Of a DNA stretch of 51,935 nt, positions 1 through 6,687 are shown piece by piece (the first letter of the stretch is position 1; each line of letters starts with the position of its first letter). The DNA comes from Chloroflexi bacterium HGW-Chloroflexi-2 (GTDB taxonomy: Bacteria; Chloroflexota; Anaerolineae; Anaerolineales; Anaerolineaceae). Position numbers and translations under genes: made by a program. The stretch covers positions 1 to 51,935 of the forward strand of contig PHBY01000022.1 of NCBI GenBank assembly GCA_002840735.1, given 5' to 3'. The notes below the pieces were generated by a model. It did no database searches, was not told the origin of the DNA, and was given only the letters and a program-made list of their open reading frames with translations.

Positions 1-502
1 AAAAACCATCATGATACTCCAATGAGAAAAAATCATAGTCCATCATAGTCATCCCCCATAATCATAGTTCAGTTTTTTATGATTTCATGATGGACTATGT
101 TAGCGATCTTCAGAAAACCATCATGATACTCCAATGAGAAAAAATCATAGTCCACCATAGTCATCCCTTGTAATCAAAGTTCAGACATCTTTTGAACTAT
201 GATTTGATTGATTTTTTGATGGACTATGATAATAATCAATGGTTCTTTTCCATAATTTTCATATTTGAGAAAAAATCATAGTCCACACCTGTACCCTTGG
301 GTATCATAGTCATCCCCCATAATCATAGTTCAGTTTTTTATGATTTCATGATGGACTATGAACGCGATTTTCAGAAAACCATCATGATACTCCAATGAGA
401 AAAAATCATAGTCCACACCTGTACCCTTGGGTATCATAGTCATCCCCCATAATCATAGTTCAGTTTTTTTGATTTCTTGATGGACTATGAACGCGATTTT
501 CA
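1..502. repeat. Array of ~120-130 bp units built from TCATAGTYCA decamers
   Basis: Four units follow one another (about 1-112, 113-235, 256-372 and 373-502), and the first is cut by the window edge. Each carries the decamer TCATAGTCCA or a close variant two or three times in direct orientation, for example at 33-42, 43-52 and 62-71, then once inverted as TGGACTATG. In unit 1 the arms 34-46 and 87-99 form a perfect 13-bp inverted repeat. Units 3 and 4 are nearly identical and share an extra stretch, CACCTGTACCCTTGGGTA. No open reading frame is convincing here. Repeated direct and inverted decamers resemble a protein-binding array, but no function can be assigned. Confidence 0.85.
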
Positions 503-710
503 AACTCATCATAAAAAATGAGGTTGTCTATTTTGAAATCCAAAAAATTGAGTAAAAAAAACCATCTCTGAAATTTCTAACATTATTTAAAATATCCATT
601 TTGAGCTATTCTTATAAATTTCAAAGGGATCATCTTCAGCAAAATTATTTTTACAACCATTTTAGGACATCTTTATTTACAATCGAATTTAAATTGGAGG
701 AAAAGTGTTT
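503..710. other. AT-rich intergenic stretch, no feature seen
   Basis: Between the repeat array and the end of the DUF190-CBS gene I see only AT-rich sequence. There is no convincing reading frame, palindrome or RNA. Short frames that overlap the next gene are antisense shadows. Confidence 0.6.
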
Positions 711-1982
711 TCAATCCAGATCGTGCGGAACATTGATCAAAGCTTCCAGCAGACTTTGTCGATCGACCAATCCCAATGGGTGCTTCTCATCATCCACAAT
801 CACCATGATTTTACGCCCTTCGGAGATCATCATTTGTATCGCTTCCGGGATGGGCAAATCCGCTTGCGCCTGGATAGGATCTTTCGACATGATCTGTCGT
901 GCGGTTACATTGCTGATGAGACTCTCCCCAGGTTGTTTGAAGGCGGACAAAATGGAAGATTTGGACTGCCCTGGTATGCGATTGACGATATCCACATCAC
1001 TGATAATGCCACTGACCCGGTTTTGATCATCCACGACAATCGAGCGATGGGATTGGTATCTCAGCAGGGTTTCGATGATTTTTTCAATCTGGTCTTCTTC
1101 CGCGACCAATGGAATCTCAGGAGACATAATATCCCCGACCAGTTTTGGGATAGTGAGAAATGGTGTGGCAATCGGAAGTGTGCTTTCGATGGAAGCAATC
1201 TGGCGCAATACATCCAGACGTGAGAGCATGCCCACCAATTTGCCTCCTTTGCCGGTGATCGGAATGCGTTTGAGATGATGTTTCTTCATCAATCCCACTG
1301 CATGACTCAGGGCTGTTTCCTCCGAGGTGATGATGACCGGCCGTGTCATAATATCTTCTACCAGTTGATGGCTTTCAGATAATTGGCGGATTTCCTCTTC
1401 AATGGTATCTGGACCCAGTTGTCTGGCAATGGATAGACGTTGTTGCAGACCAGCTCGGGCGATGAGATCTTCATCCGTGATAATGCCCACCACCTGCTGG
1501 TCTTCATTCACCACCGGCAAGGCTTTGAGTTGGAATTTGACCATTTTACTCCATGCCTGGGCGACACTTTCCTGCGGTGTAATGCTGATGGCAGGGCTAC
1601 TCATGACTTCTTTTACCAGGCGATATCCGGGCAGTGGATTGAGTCCACGGTGGGTATATTTCACGATTTTAACATCCTCCAGCGTGATCAATCCCTCGCG
1701 CACCATTGGGTAGACAGTATCCAGAATGGCGTCGATTTTCTCGGCGTAATCAATGACTTCAATGATGACTGGCAGGTCTTCTGAAAGGCGGATGATGGCA
1801 GAGGTATGAATGCGGGAACGGGCACCAAAGCCGGCGATCCCGCGGGTTACGGTGGCACCAGCCAGACCGGCATCAAGCAGCTTTTCCAACAGCGCCATAA
1901 ACAGCGGATTCCCGTGCCACATGTCGTTTTCCCCAATATAAATCTTCAGGCATTTTGTGATTTGTGAGGATTGAGTTTCCAT
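711..1982 (-). CDS. DUF190 (PII-like) protein with four CBS domains
   Basis: The start is the ATG at 1982, preceded by CAGGAGGTGGT. The frame is open further upstream but has no ribosome site there. The 423-residue product begins with a DUF190 domain (about residues 8-105, ending near VKIVKYTHRG), a small ferredoxin-like fold related to PII/CutA. Four CBS repeats follow, beginning at VKEVMSSP, VEDIMTRP, VGDIMSPE and ARQIMSKD. DUF190 proteins commonly accompany crcB, and CBS pairs usually bind adenosine nucleotides. The gene lies 73 bp downstream of crcB on the same strand, so it is probably controlled by the same fluoride riboswitch. I infer a cytosolic nucleotide-sensing role in fluoride or ion homeostasis. 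The ligand is unknown. Confidence 0.88.
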   Translation of the reverse strand: METQSSQITKCLKIYIGENDMWHGNPLFMALLEKLLDAGLAGATVTRGIAGFGARSRIHTSAIIRLSEDLPVIIEVIDYAEKIDAILDTVYPMVREGLITLEDVKIVKYTHRGLNPLPGYRLVKEVMSSPAISITPQESVAQAWSKMVKFQLKALPVVNEDQQVVGIITDEDLIARAGLQQRLSIARQLGPDTIEEEIRQLSESHQLVEDIMTRPVIITSEETALSHAVGLMKKHHLKRIPITGKGGKLVGMLSRLDVLRQIASIESTLPIATPFLTIPKLVGDIMSPEIPLVAEEDQIEKIIETLLRYQSHRSIVVDDQNRVSGIISDVDIVNRIPGQSKSSILSAFKQPGESLISNVTARQIMSKDPIQAQADLPIPEAIQMMISEGRKIMVIVDDEKHPLGLVDRQSLLEALINVPHDLD

Positions 1983-2055
1983 ACCACCTCCTGATTCACG
2001 CGGAATTGTGAACCTATCTCTATTATTGCACGTTTCTGGCCGAATAAAACCACCT

Positions 2056-2430
2056 TTACAGAATTTTTCCCAACCAGATGCCCAGAACAGCGAACAGCAC
2101 ACCCAGCAGGCTGGAACCGAGCAGGTTGAAGAGTCCCAACCCCCATTGTCCTTGCGAGATTAAAGCAACGGATTCATATGCATAGGTTGAAAACGTGGTG
2201 TAGGAGCCCAGAAAACCGATGGTTAACAGCAGTCGTAAGCGCGGATCAATGATGAAGTTTTCCATGCTCATGGAGACGATCAATCCCAGCAGAAAACTGC
2301 CGGACAGGTTGATGAGCAGTGTCCCATAGGGAAAACTGCTACCAAAACGTTGGGCAGCCCAATCACCCACCCAGTAACGCAAATTTGCCCCCAACACAGC
2401 GCCAATTGATATCCACAGAACTTTATCCAT
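2056..2430 (-). CDS. crcB: Fluoride ion channel CrcB/Fluc
   Basis: This small integral membrane protein (124 residues from the ATG; an in-frame GTG lies two codons upstream) has four hydrophobic helices. It carries the Fluc signatures GTLLINLSGSFLLG and GSYTTFSTYAYE, the latter providing the conserved phenylalanine/serine/threonine face of the fluoride pore. Length matches the family (about 120-130). Fluc channels work as antiparallel dimers that export fluoride passively. The gene is immediately downstream of a fluoride riboswitch and terminator, which independently supports the assignment. The DUF190-CBS gene follows. Start choice is uncertain, since AGGTG lies very close to the ATG. Confidence 0.95.
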   Translation of the reverse strand: MDKVLWISIGAVLGANLRYWVGDWAAQRFGSSFPYGTLLINLSGSFLLGLIVSMSMENFIIDPRLRLLLTIGFLGSYTTFSTYAYESVALISQGQWGLGLFNLLGSSLLGVLFAVLGIWLGKIL

Positions 2431-2440
2431 ATGCACCTAT

Positions 2441-2473
2441 AAACAAAAAAAATCTACCCAAAAACATGGGTAG
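2441..2473 (-). terminator. Riboswitch-controlled intrinsic terminator upstream of crcB
   Basis: On the minus strand CTACCCA (2473-2467) pairs with TGGGTAG (2460-2454) around a 6-nt loop, then a run of eight T. The 5' arm overlaps the CTACC segment that closes the fluoride aptamer pseudoknot. Ligand binding would therefore compete with terminator formation, the usual logic of a transcriptional ON fluoride switch. Confidence 0.9.
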
Positions 2474-2523
2474 AAGCTATCAGCCTTGCGGCGGTCTGGT
2501 TTCCCGAGCGAGCCTCATCGCTC
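2468..2523 (-). ncRNA. Fluoride riboswitch (crcB motif) aptamer
   Basis: Read on the minus strand the element starts GAGCGATGAGGCTCGCTC, continues through AAACCAGACC and ends GGCTGATAGCTTCTACC. This follows the layout I recall for the Thermotoga petrophila fluoride aptamer (GGGCGATGAGGC, AAAC, GGGCTGATGGCCTCTAC). The first hairpin GAGCG/CGCTC, the GATGAGGC loop that forms the pseudoknot, and the terminal CTAC are all present. A promoter places the transcript start at about 2524, at the aptamer's first base, and crcB lies downstream. A covariance-model hit (Rfam fluoride family) would settle it. Confidence 0.92.
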
Positions 2524-2530
2524 GATGATG

Positions 2531-2559
2531 ATTTTACAGGTGATCCGGCGATGCGTCAA
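2531..2559 (-). promoter_or_regulatory. Promoter of the fluoride-response unit
   Basis: On the minus strand, TTGACG (2559-2554) and TAAAAT (2536-2531) are separated by 17 bp. The expected start, seven bases beyond the -10, coincides with the first base of the riboswitch. Just upstream the 15-mer GATAAATAGTCCTGC is tandemly duplicated (2560-2589 on the plus strand). Confidence 0.75.
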
Positions 2560-2690
2560 GATAAATAGTCCTGCGATAAATAGTCCTGCGACAGCGTCAA
2601 CAACTGGTTTGCGAAGAATCTTATACGCTATGGTTAGCAGTGCTCATTTTGCATTTATAATCAGGAGGTAACAAGAAAAGAGGAAAAAAT

Positions 2691-2912
2691 ATGTATCACG
2701 GTGTTGGATTCGGATTTGGTTATGTGTTGGTTCAGGTACTGTTCTTTTTATTGATCGTGGCCTGGGTGGTTGCCAGTTTAGTGGCTGTGGTTGGGTTGAA
2801 AAAGGCAAAATTATCAGCGATTGCGAAAGCATTATGGGTGATGATCTTATTGGGTGTCCCGGTTCTGGGTGTGGTGGCTTACTTTATCATCAAACCCAGC
2901 GAAGAAGAATAA
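2691..2912 (+). CDS. Small membrane protein, PLDc_N-like
   Basis: The 73-residue protein has two hydrophobic segments (about residues 12-35 and 48-66) joined by a short basic stretch, VGLKKAKLSAIAKALWV, and a charged tail. This two-helix layout, with W and G residues in the second helix (ALWVMILLGVPVLGVVAYFI), fits the PLDc_N (phospholipase D N-terminal-like) family of small bacterial membrane proteins. Function is unknown. The start is preceded by GAGGAAAAAAT, and a strong CAGGAGGT lies further upstream. It stands alone between the fluoride unit and the polymerase cassette, 48 bp before the next start. Confidence 0.7.
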   Translation: MYHGVGFGFGYVLVQVLFFLLIVAWVVASLVAVVGLKKAKLSAIAKALWVMILLGVPVLGVVAYFIIKPSEEE

Positions 2913-2925
2913 TTAAAAACTCCTC

Positions 2926-2954
2926 TTGACGAAAGAACAAATGTTCTATACAAT
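2926..2954 (+). promoter_or_regulatory. Promoter with embedded LexA-like operator
   Basis: TTGACG (2926-2931) and TACAAT (2949-2954) are spaced by 17 bp. Between them lies the 14-bp palindrome AGAACAAATGTTCT (2934-2947), which contains GAAC-N4-GTTC, the Gram-positive-type LexA (SOS) box core. The predicted transcription start, seven bases past the -10, is the A of the ATG at 2961, so the mRNA would be leaderless. The operator fills the promoter spacer and would block polymerase when occupied. Confidence 0.7.
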
Positions 2955-2960
2955 AGAAAT

Positions 2961-3368
2961 ATGAGCATATGGCATACTTTTCAAAAGTTCTTTCGTCCGG
3001 AGACAACCCCTGTATCACAGCGTTCCTTTGCCCTGGAGGGAGATTTGTTGGTTTCCCTGGAGCAACTGGCGCGCTACCGTGGTTCCACGCCGCGCAAGGT
3101 GGCGGCCGATCTCCTTGAGCGCGAGCTGCAGCTGGTGGAGGTGGAACGCGAGACCTGGGAGAAATGGCAATCTCTGACCGAACGCGAGCAGCAGGTGGCA
3201 GCCCTGATCTGTTTGCAATACCGCACCCATCAAATTGCCACGCGTTTACAAATTGCGCCGGAGACAGTCCGCAGCCATGTGCACAATATTCTGCATAAAA
3301 TGGATCTGCCCAATCGCATCGCTCTGCGGCAGCTGCTGACAGGTTGGGATTTTAGCAGCTGGGCATGA
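2961..3368 (+). CDS. LuxR-type helix-turn-helix regulator, first gene of the polymerase cassette
   Basis: The 135-residue protein ends in a GerE/LuxR DNA-binding domain (about residues 70-128): LTEREQQVAALI, IATRLQIAPETVRSHVHNIL and the following KMDLPNRIALRQLL. The N-terminal half (about 20-60) is a short helical segment, LLVSLEQLARYRGSTPRKVA, which may be a dimerisation element. No receiver domain is present. The gene lies under a promoter carrying a LexA-like box and is probably translated from a leaderless message. Base composition turns markedly GC-rich here compared with its flanks. It is a plausible regulator of the downstream genes. The three genes after it have their own promoter, so operon membership is inferred. 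Confidence 0.8.
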   Translation: MSIWHTFQKFFRPETTPVSQRSFALEGDLLVSLEQLARYRGSTPRKVAADLLERELQLVEVERETWEKWQSLTEREQQVAALICLQYRTHQIATRLQIAPETVRSHVHNILHKMDLPNRIALRQLLTGWDFSSWA

Positions 3369-3380
3369 TGCCTTGCACGA

Positions 3381-3417
3381 ATAAACATCTTTAAACGATT
3401 CTTAAACATATTTAAAC
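3381..3417 (+). promoter_or_regulatory. Four helically phased WTAAAC repeats
   Basis: ATAAAC at 3381 and TTAAAC at 3391, 3402 and 3412 are spaced by 10, 11 and 10 bp, so all four fall on the same face of the helix. They lie upstream of the promoter for the RecA-like/polymerase genes. Phased direct hexamers are typical of sites for cooperatively binding activators such as PhoB/PhoP-type or LuxR-type regulators. The regulator is not known. The LuxR-type protein encoded just upstream is one candidate. Confidence 0.5.
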
Positions 3418-3438
3418 GAAAAATCATCTTAAGTGGGA

Positions 3439-3467
3439 TAGAAAATATTTTCTACAATTGATATGAT
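3439..3467 (+). promoter_or_regulatory. Palindromic operator and -10 of the RecA-like/polymerase operon
   Basis: TAGAAAATATTTTCTA (3439-3454) is a perfect 16-bp palindrome. Its core AGAA-N6-TTCT matches the outline of the operator at 2934-2947. TATGAT (3462-3467) lies exactly seven bases before the ATG at 3474, again suggesting a leaderless transcript. No good -35 hexamer is visible, which fits a weak or activated promoter. Confidence 0.5.
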
Positions 3468-3473
3468 GGGGGT

Positions 3474-4055
3474 ATGAAAAGCTTATTCCCCTCGCAACTG
3501 TCCAACCAGATCATCCTGGTGATGGGCGAACATGCCGCATCCAACTGGATGTGGGAGCTTTCCGCCTGGCTGGCGCTGCAGGGCAACCTGCGCGTGCTGG
3601 ATGCTGGCAATCGTTTCAACGCCTACCCGGTGGCGCAGGCCATCCGCCGTCAACACCAGAATCCACGTGTGGTGCTGGAGCGTATCCGGCTTTCGCGCGC
3701 CTTCACCTGTTATCAGGTGGATGTGCTGCTGGAGGAATGGCAGCCGTTGCCCTATCCGACCCTGGTGTTTGACCTGTTATCGACCTTTTATGATGAGAAC
3801 GTCAACCTGCCGGAAAGCCTGCGCCTGCTGCGCCAGGTGATCTGGCGTTTACAGCAGCTCAGCAAAATAGCGCCGGTGGTGGTCAGCACGCGTTTGCCGG
3901 CCAGCATCTGCGCCGAGCGTATGGTGCTGTACGATATGTTGAAAGCGCAGGTGGGCGAGCTGCGTCTGGAGACGGAACTGACTCCAGAGGATCGTGCTCC
4001 ATTACCCGCGCAATTGCCGCTCTTAGCGGCCAGTGATAACACTACGACAAGATAG
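3474..4055 (+). CDS. RecA/Rad51-like protein lacking the Walker A motif
   Basis: The 193-residue protein has the outline of a RecA-fold core. An opening strand, IILVMGE, stands where the P-loop should be (residues 13-24, ending HAASN with no GKT/GKS). LSRAFTCYQ resembles the Rad51/RadA motif ARAYNTDHQ. A Walker B-like strand, TLVFDLL, has its aspartate at residue 100, and a later strand reads APVVVSTR. Loss of the P-loop suggests a non-ATPase paralogue. ImuA and SulA, RecA-like accessory proteins of SOS mutagenesis, are functional parallels, not proven homologues. It sits directly upstream of, and in line with, a small protein and a family-B polymerase, so it may load or modulate that polymerase. 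It is GC-rich and probably leaderless. Confidence 0.65.
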   Translation: MKSLFPSQLSNQIILVMGEHAASNWMWELSAWLALQGNLRVLDAGNRFNAYPVAQAIRRQHQNPRVVLERIRLSRAFTCYQVDVLLEEWQPLPYPTLVFDLLSTFYDENVNLPESLRLLRQVIWRLQQLSKIAPVVVSTRLPASICAERMVLYDMLKAQVGELRLETELTPEDRAPLPAQLPLLAASDNTTTR

Positions 4056-4071
4056 AAAGGAAGGTGATTTT

Positions 4072-4344
4072 TTGGGACGTACCGTACCATCCATAACTCA
4101 GGTTTTTATGCAGGAGGAGCAATCCCTCTCGCGTTTTCGGCGCGCTTTGCGACGTAGCGATCAACTGGCACTGGATGAATTGCTCAGTATGGCACGTCAG
4201 CATATTGCCGCAGCCGCTTATGCCACGCATGTGCTGCCGATGGAGACTTTTCTGGTGGCCATGCTGCTGGAGGAGCACAAGGAAGTGCGCCGTTTGCGTG
4301 ATGAGGTCGAGCTTTTGCAGCGGAGGTTGAATGCAGGAAGTTAA
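4072..4344 (+). CDS. Small helical protein of the polymerase cassette
   Basis: I do not recognise this family. I place the start at the TTG at 4072, which has GAAAGGAAGGTG at good spacing. The in-frame ATG at 4033 lies inside the preceding gene without a ribosome site. The 90-residue product is almost entirely helical and amphipathic, with basic residues early (LSRFRRALRRSDQ) and a likely coiled coil at the C-terminus (EEHKEVRRLRDEVELLQRR). It begins 16 bp after the RecA-like gene and its end overlaps the polymerase start by 14 bp, so the three are translationally linked. A bridging or accessory subunit for the polymerase is a reasonable guess only. Confidence 0.7.
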   Translation: MGRTVPSITQVFMQEEQSLSRFRRALRRSDQLALDELLSMARQHIAAAAYATHVLPMETFLVAMLLEEHKEVRRLRDEVELLQRRLNAGS

Positions 4345-6661
4345 CGGCTGGCTGCTGGACGTGTTTGAGAATACCCAGACAACCGGGGCGGTGCTCTGGT
4401 TCCTGACGGAGAAGGGGGAGCGCCTGCGTCTGTATCAACCCCTCCCGATCAGGTTCTATGTGGCTGGCCCGGCGGTGCGTTTGCGCGAGGTCTGGCGCTT
4501 CTTGAAGGATCATCCCGCTGCACCGCGCCTGAGTCGTGATCAGAAGCGCGATCTTTTCCAGCCGGAGCCGGTGGATTTGCTGGCGGTGGAAGTGGCTTCC
4601 TTCAGTGATCAGCAGCGCCTCTTTCGCCAACTGCTGGATCAATTCCCCACGCTGACCTATTACGATGCCGATCTGAGCATCGCGGTGCGGCATGCCGCCA
4701 AATACAAAACCTTCCCGTTATGCCACTGCCGGGTGAAATTTTACGAGTCCTATCTGATTCAGGAACTGGAGGTGTTAGACACACGCTGGGATCTGGATCC
4801 GCAACTGCCGAAATTGCGCGTACTGCACCTGGAACCGGATTGCGATCCGGCGCATGCGGCCCCGCTGGCGTTGTGCGCACAGATGAACGGGCAATCCTAC
4901 CGCTTTTCGCTGCAGCCGGTGCGCCCGTTGCTAATCAACCTGCAGGCACTCCTCAAGCGCCTGGATCCCGACCTGATCCTGACACGCTGGGGTGATACCT
5001 GGCTGCTGCCTTATTTGTTCGACCTGATGGAGAAGCAGAAATTTGAACTGGCTTTGAACCGCGAGACAAGACGCAAATACATGCAGCGCCCGGAGCGCTC
5101 TTACTTTTCCTATGGGCAGATCATCTACAGCGGACAGCAGATTCACCTGTTCGGGCGCTGGCATATCGACCAGAAAAACGCCACCTTCTGGGGCGACCTG
5201 GGGCTGGATGGTATCTTTGAGATGGCGCGTGTGACCGCCCAGCCGGTGCAGGTGGCAGCGCGTACCTCGCCGGGCACCGGAATCTCAACCATGCAGGTGC
5301 TGACGGCGCTGGAGCATGATATCCTGGTGCCCTGGCATAAACAGCAGGGAGAACGCCCCAAAACAGCCCTGGAGCTGATTGAATCTGACCTGGGCGGGTT
5401 GGTGTACCAACCCATCGTGGGGTTGCACCGCGATGTGGGCGCCATCGATTTCATCTCGATGTACCCGGCCATCATGGTGCGCAGCAATATCTCGCCCGAG
5501 ACGGCTAAACCACGCCTGCTGGAGGTTTCCGCTGAGCCGCAAGGCTTGATCCCACTTACCTTAGAGCCACTGCTGGAAAAACGGGTGGCCTTGAAGCACC
5601 GTATGAGCTCGCTGCCACGCTGGGATCCGCGCCGCAAGCTGGATGCCGAGCGCTCCGGCGCGCACAAGTGGCTGCTGGTGACCTGCTTTGGCTACCTGGG
5701 TTACAAGAATGCCCGTTTTGGACGCATCGAATCGCATGAGGCCGTCACCGCCGGTGGGCGTGAAGCGCTCATGCGCGCCAAAGAAGCTTCCGAGGATTTT
5801 GGTTTTAATGTACTGCATATGTACGTGGATGGTCTGTGGGTGAAGCAGGAAGGCTACACCCAGCCAGCGGATTTCTCTCCTCTGCTGGATGAGATCGTGA
5901 CCCGCACGGGGTTGGCGATCTCATTGGATGGAGTTTATCGCTGGGTGGCTTTCCTGCCCTCGCGTGTGAACGAGCGCGTGCCGGTACCCAACCGCTATTT
6001 TGGTGTCTTTCAGGATGGCTCGCTCAAGGTGCGCGGTCTGGAAGCACGCCGGCGGGATTCGGCTCCCTGGGTGGCGCGCATGCAGATGCAATTGCTCGAG
6101 CACCTGGCGCAGGCGGAGAGTGTGGATGAACTGCCGGAGTACATTCCGGGTGCGCTGGCCATCCTGCGTCATCATCTGGCGGACCTGCGCAAGGGACGGG
6201 TGCCGTTGACCGATTTGTTGGTGGCTTTACGCCTGACGCGAGAACCGCAGGAGTACACGGTTAAGACCGCCGGGGCGCGTGCCGGGCAGCAATTACTGAC
6301 GATCGGCAAGTCGATTCGGCCCGGGCAGCGTGTGCGTCTGCTGTATATGCACGGTGGGGAGGTGCAGGCCTGGGACATGCCGCAGACCGTCGATCCGCGC
6401 CGGGTGGACCGGGCACGCTATTATGAGCTGGCAGTACGAGCGGCCTCTTCGGTCTTCTGGCCGATGGGCATCCCCGAAGCGGATCTGCGCGCCTGGTTGC
6501 AGGGTGGTATTCAGCTGTCCTTTGATTTTGCCCTGCCGGCCGGGAAGAGGCATATTTTGCTGCCGCCCAGGGAGGAAGAGAAAGAATGGGAGAGATTGTT
6601 TGTGCCAGGGGAGAGGAAATCAATACAGGTGGAATTGGGTGAAAAGGTTGTGGTTGGGTAG
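4331..6661 (+). CDS. Family-B DNA polymerase with degenerate exonuclease motifs (PolB2-like)
   Basis: The 776-residue protein has polymerase motif A as DFISMYPAIMVRSNISPET with the catalytic aspartate at residue 373. Motif B is K446-WLLVTCFGYLG, where the usual KxxxNSxYG has become KxxxVTxFG. Motif C is YVDG with the second catalytic aspartate kept at residue 500 and the first replaced by Tyr. The Exo I motif FDIE reads LHLE (residues 165-168, aspartate lost). The Exo II region DPDLILTRWGDTWLLPYL lacks the usual Asn and Asp. I infer an active or partly active polymerase without proofreading, as known for archaeal PolB2 (Dpo2), a damage-induced polymerase. The gene is co-directional and overlapping with the small helical gene. 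Codon use is much more GC-rich than in the surrounding genes, suggesting transfer. Confidence 0.88.
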   Translation: MQEVNGWLLDVFENTQTTGAVLWFLTEKGERLRLYQPLPIRFYVAGPAVRLREVWRFLKDHPAAPRLSRDQKRDLFQPEPVDLLAVEVASFSDQQRLFRQLLDQFPTLTYYDADLSIAVRHAAKYKTFPLCHCRVKFYESYLIQELEVLDTRWDLDPQLPKLRVLHLEPDCDPAHAAPLALCAQMNGQSYRFSLQPVRPLLINLQALLKRLDPDLILTRWGDTWLLPYLFDLMEKQKFELALNRETRRKYMQRPERSYFSYGQIIYSGQQIHLFGRWHIDQKNATFWGDLGLDGIFEMARVTAQPVQVAARTSPGTGISTMQVLTALEHDILVPWHKQQGERPKTALELIESDLGGLVYQPIVGLHRDVGAIDFISMYPAIMVRSNISPETAKPRLLEVSAEPQGLIPLTLEPLLEKRVALKHRMSSLPRWDPRRKLDAERSGAHKWLLVTCFGYLGYKNARFGRIESHEAVTAGGREALMRAKEASEDFGFNVLHMYVDGLWVKQEGYTQPADFSPLLDEIVTRTGLAISLDGVYRWVAFLPSRVNERVPVPNRYFGVFQDGSLKVRGLEARRRDSAPWVARMQMQLLEHLAQAESVDELPEYIPGALAILRHHLADLRKGRVPLTDLLVALRLTREPQEYTVKTAGARAGQQLLTIGKSIRPGQRVRLLYMHGGEVQAWDMPQTVDPRRVDRARYYELAVRAASSVFWPMGIPEADLRAWLQGGIQLSFDFALPAGKRHILLPPREEEKEWERLFVPGERKSIQVELGEKVVVG

Positions 6662-6680
6662 GGTGCGTTGGTAACGCACC
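6662..6680. repeat. REP palindrome at the polymerase stop codon
   Basis: GGTGCGTT-GGT-AACGCACC is a perfect 8-bp hairpin beginning one base after the polymerase stop. It lies on the 3' side of the transposase gene and matches the REPs at 7267, 7329 and 7463. It could also act as a weak 3' stabilising hairpin. Confidence 0.8.
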
Positions 6681-6687
6681 ATTATCC

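Noticed and set aside
1-502. Possible CRISPR array
   Set aside because: Units are about 125 bp and contiguous, with no 25-40 bp repeat alternating with unique spacers, and no cas gene is present.
5143-5667. 174-codon minus-strand frame within the polymerase
   Set aside because: Shadow frame of a GC-rich gene; the sense strand encodes conserved PolB motif A in the same interval.
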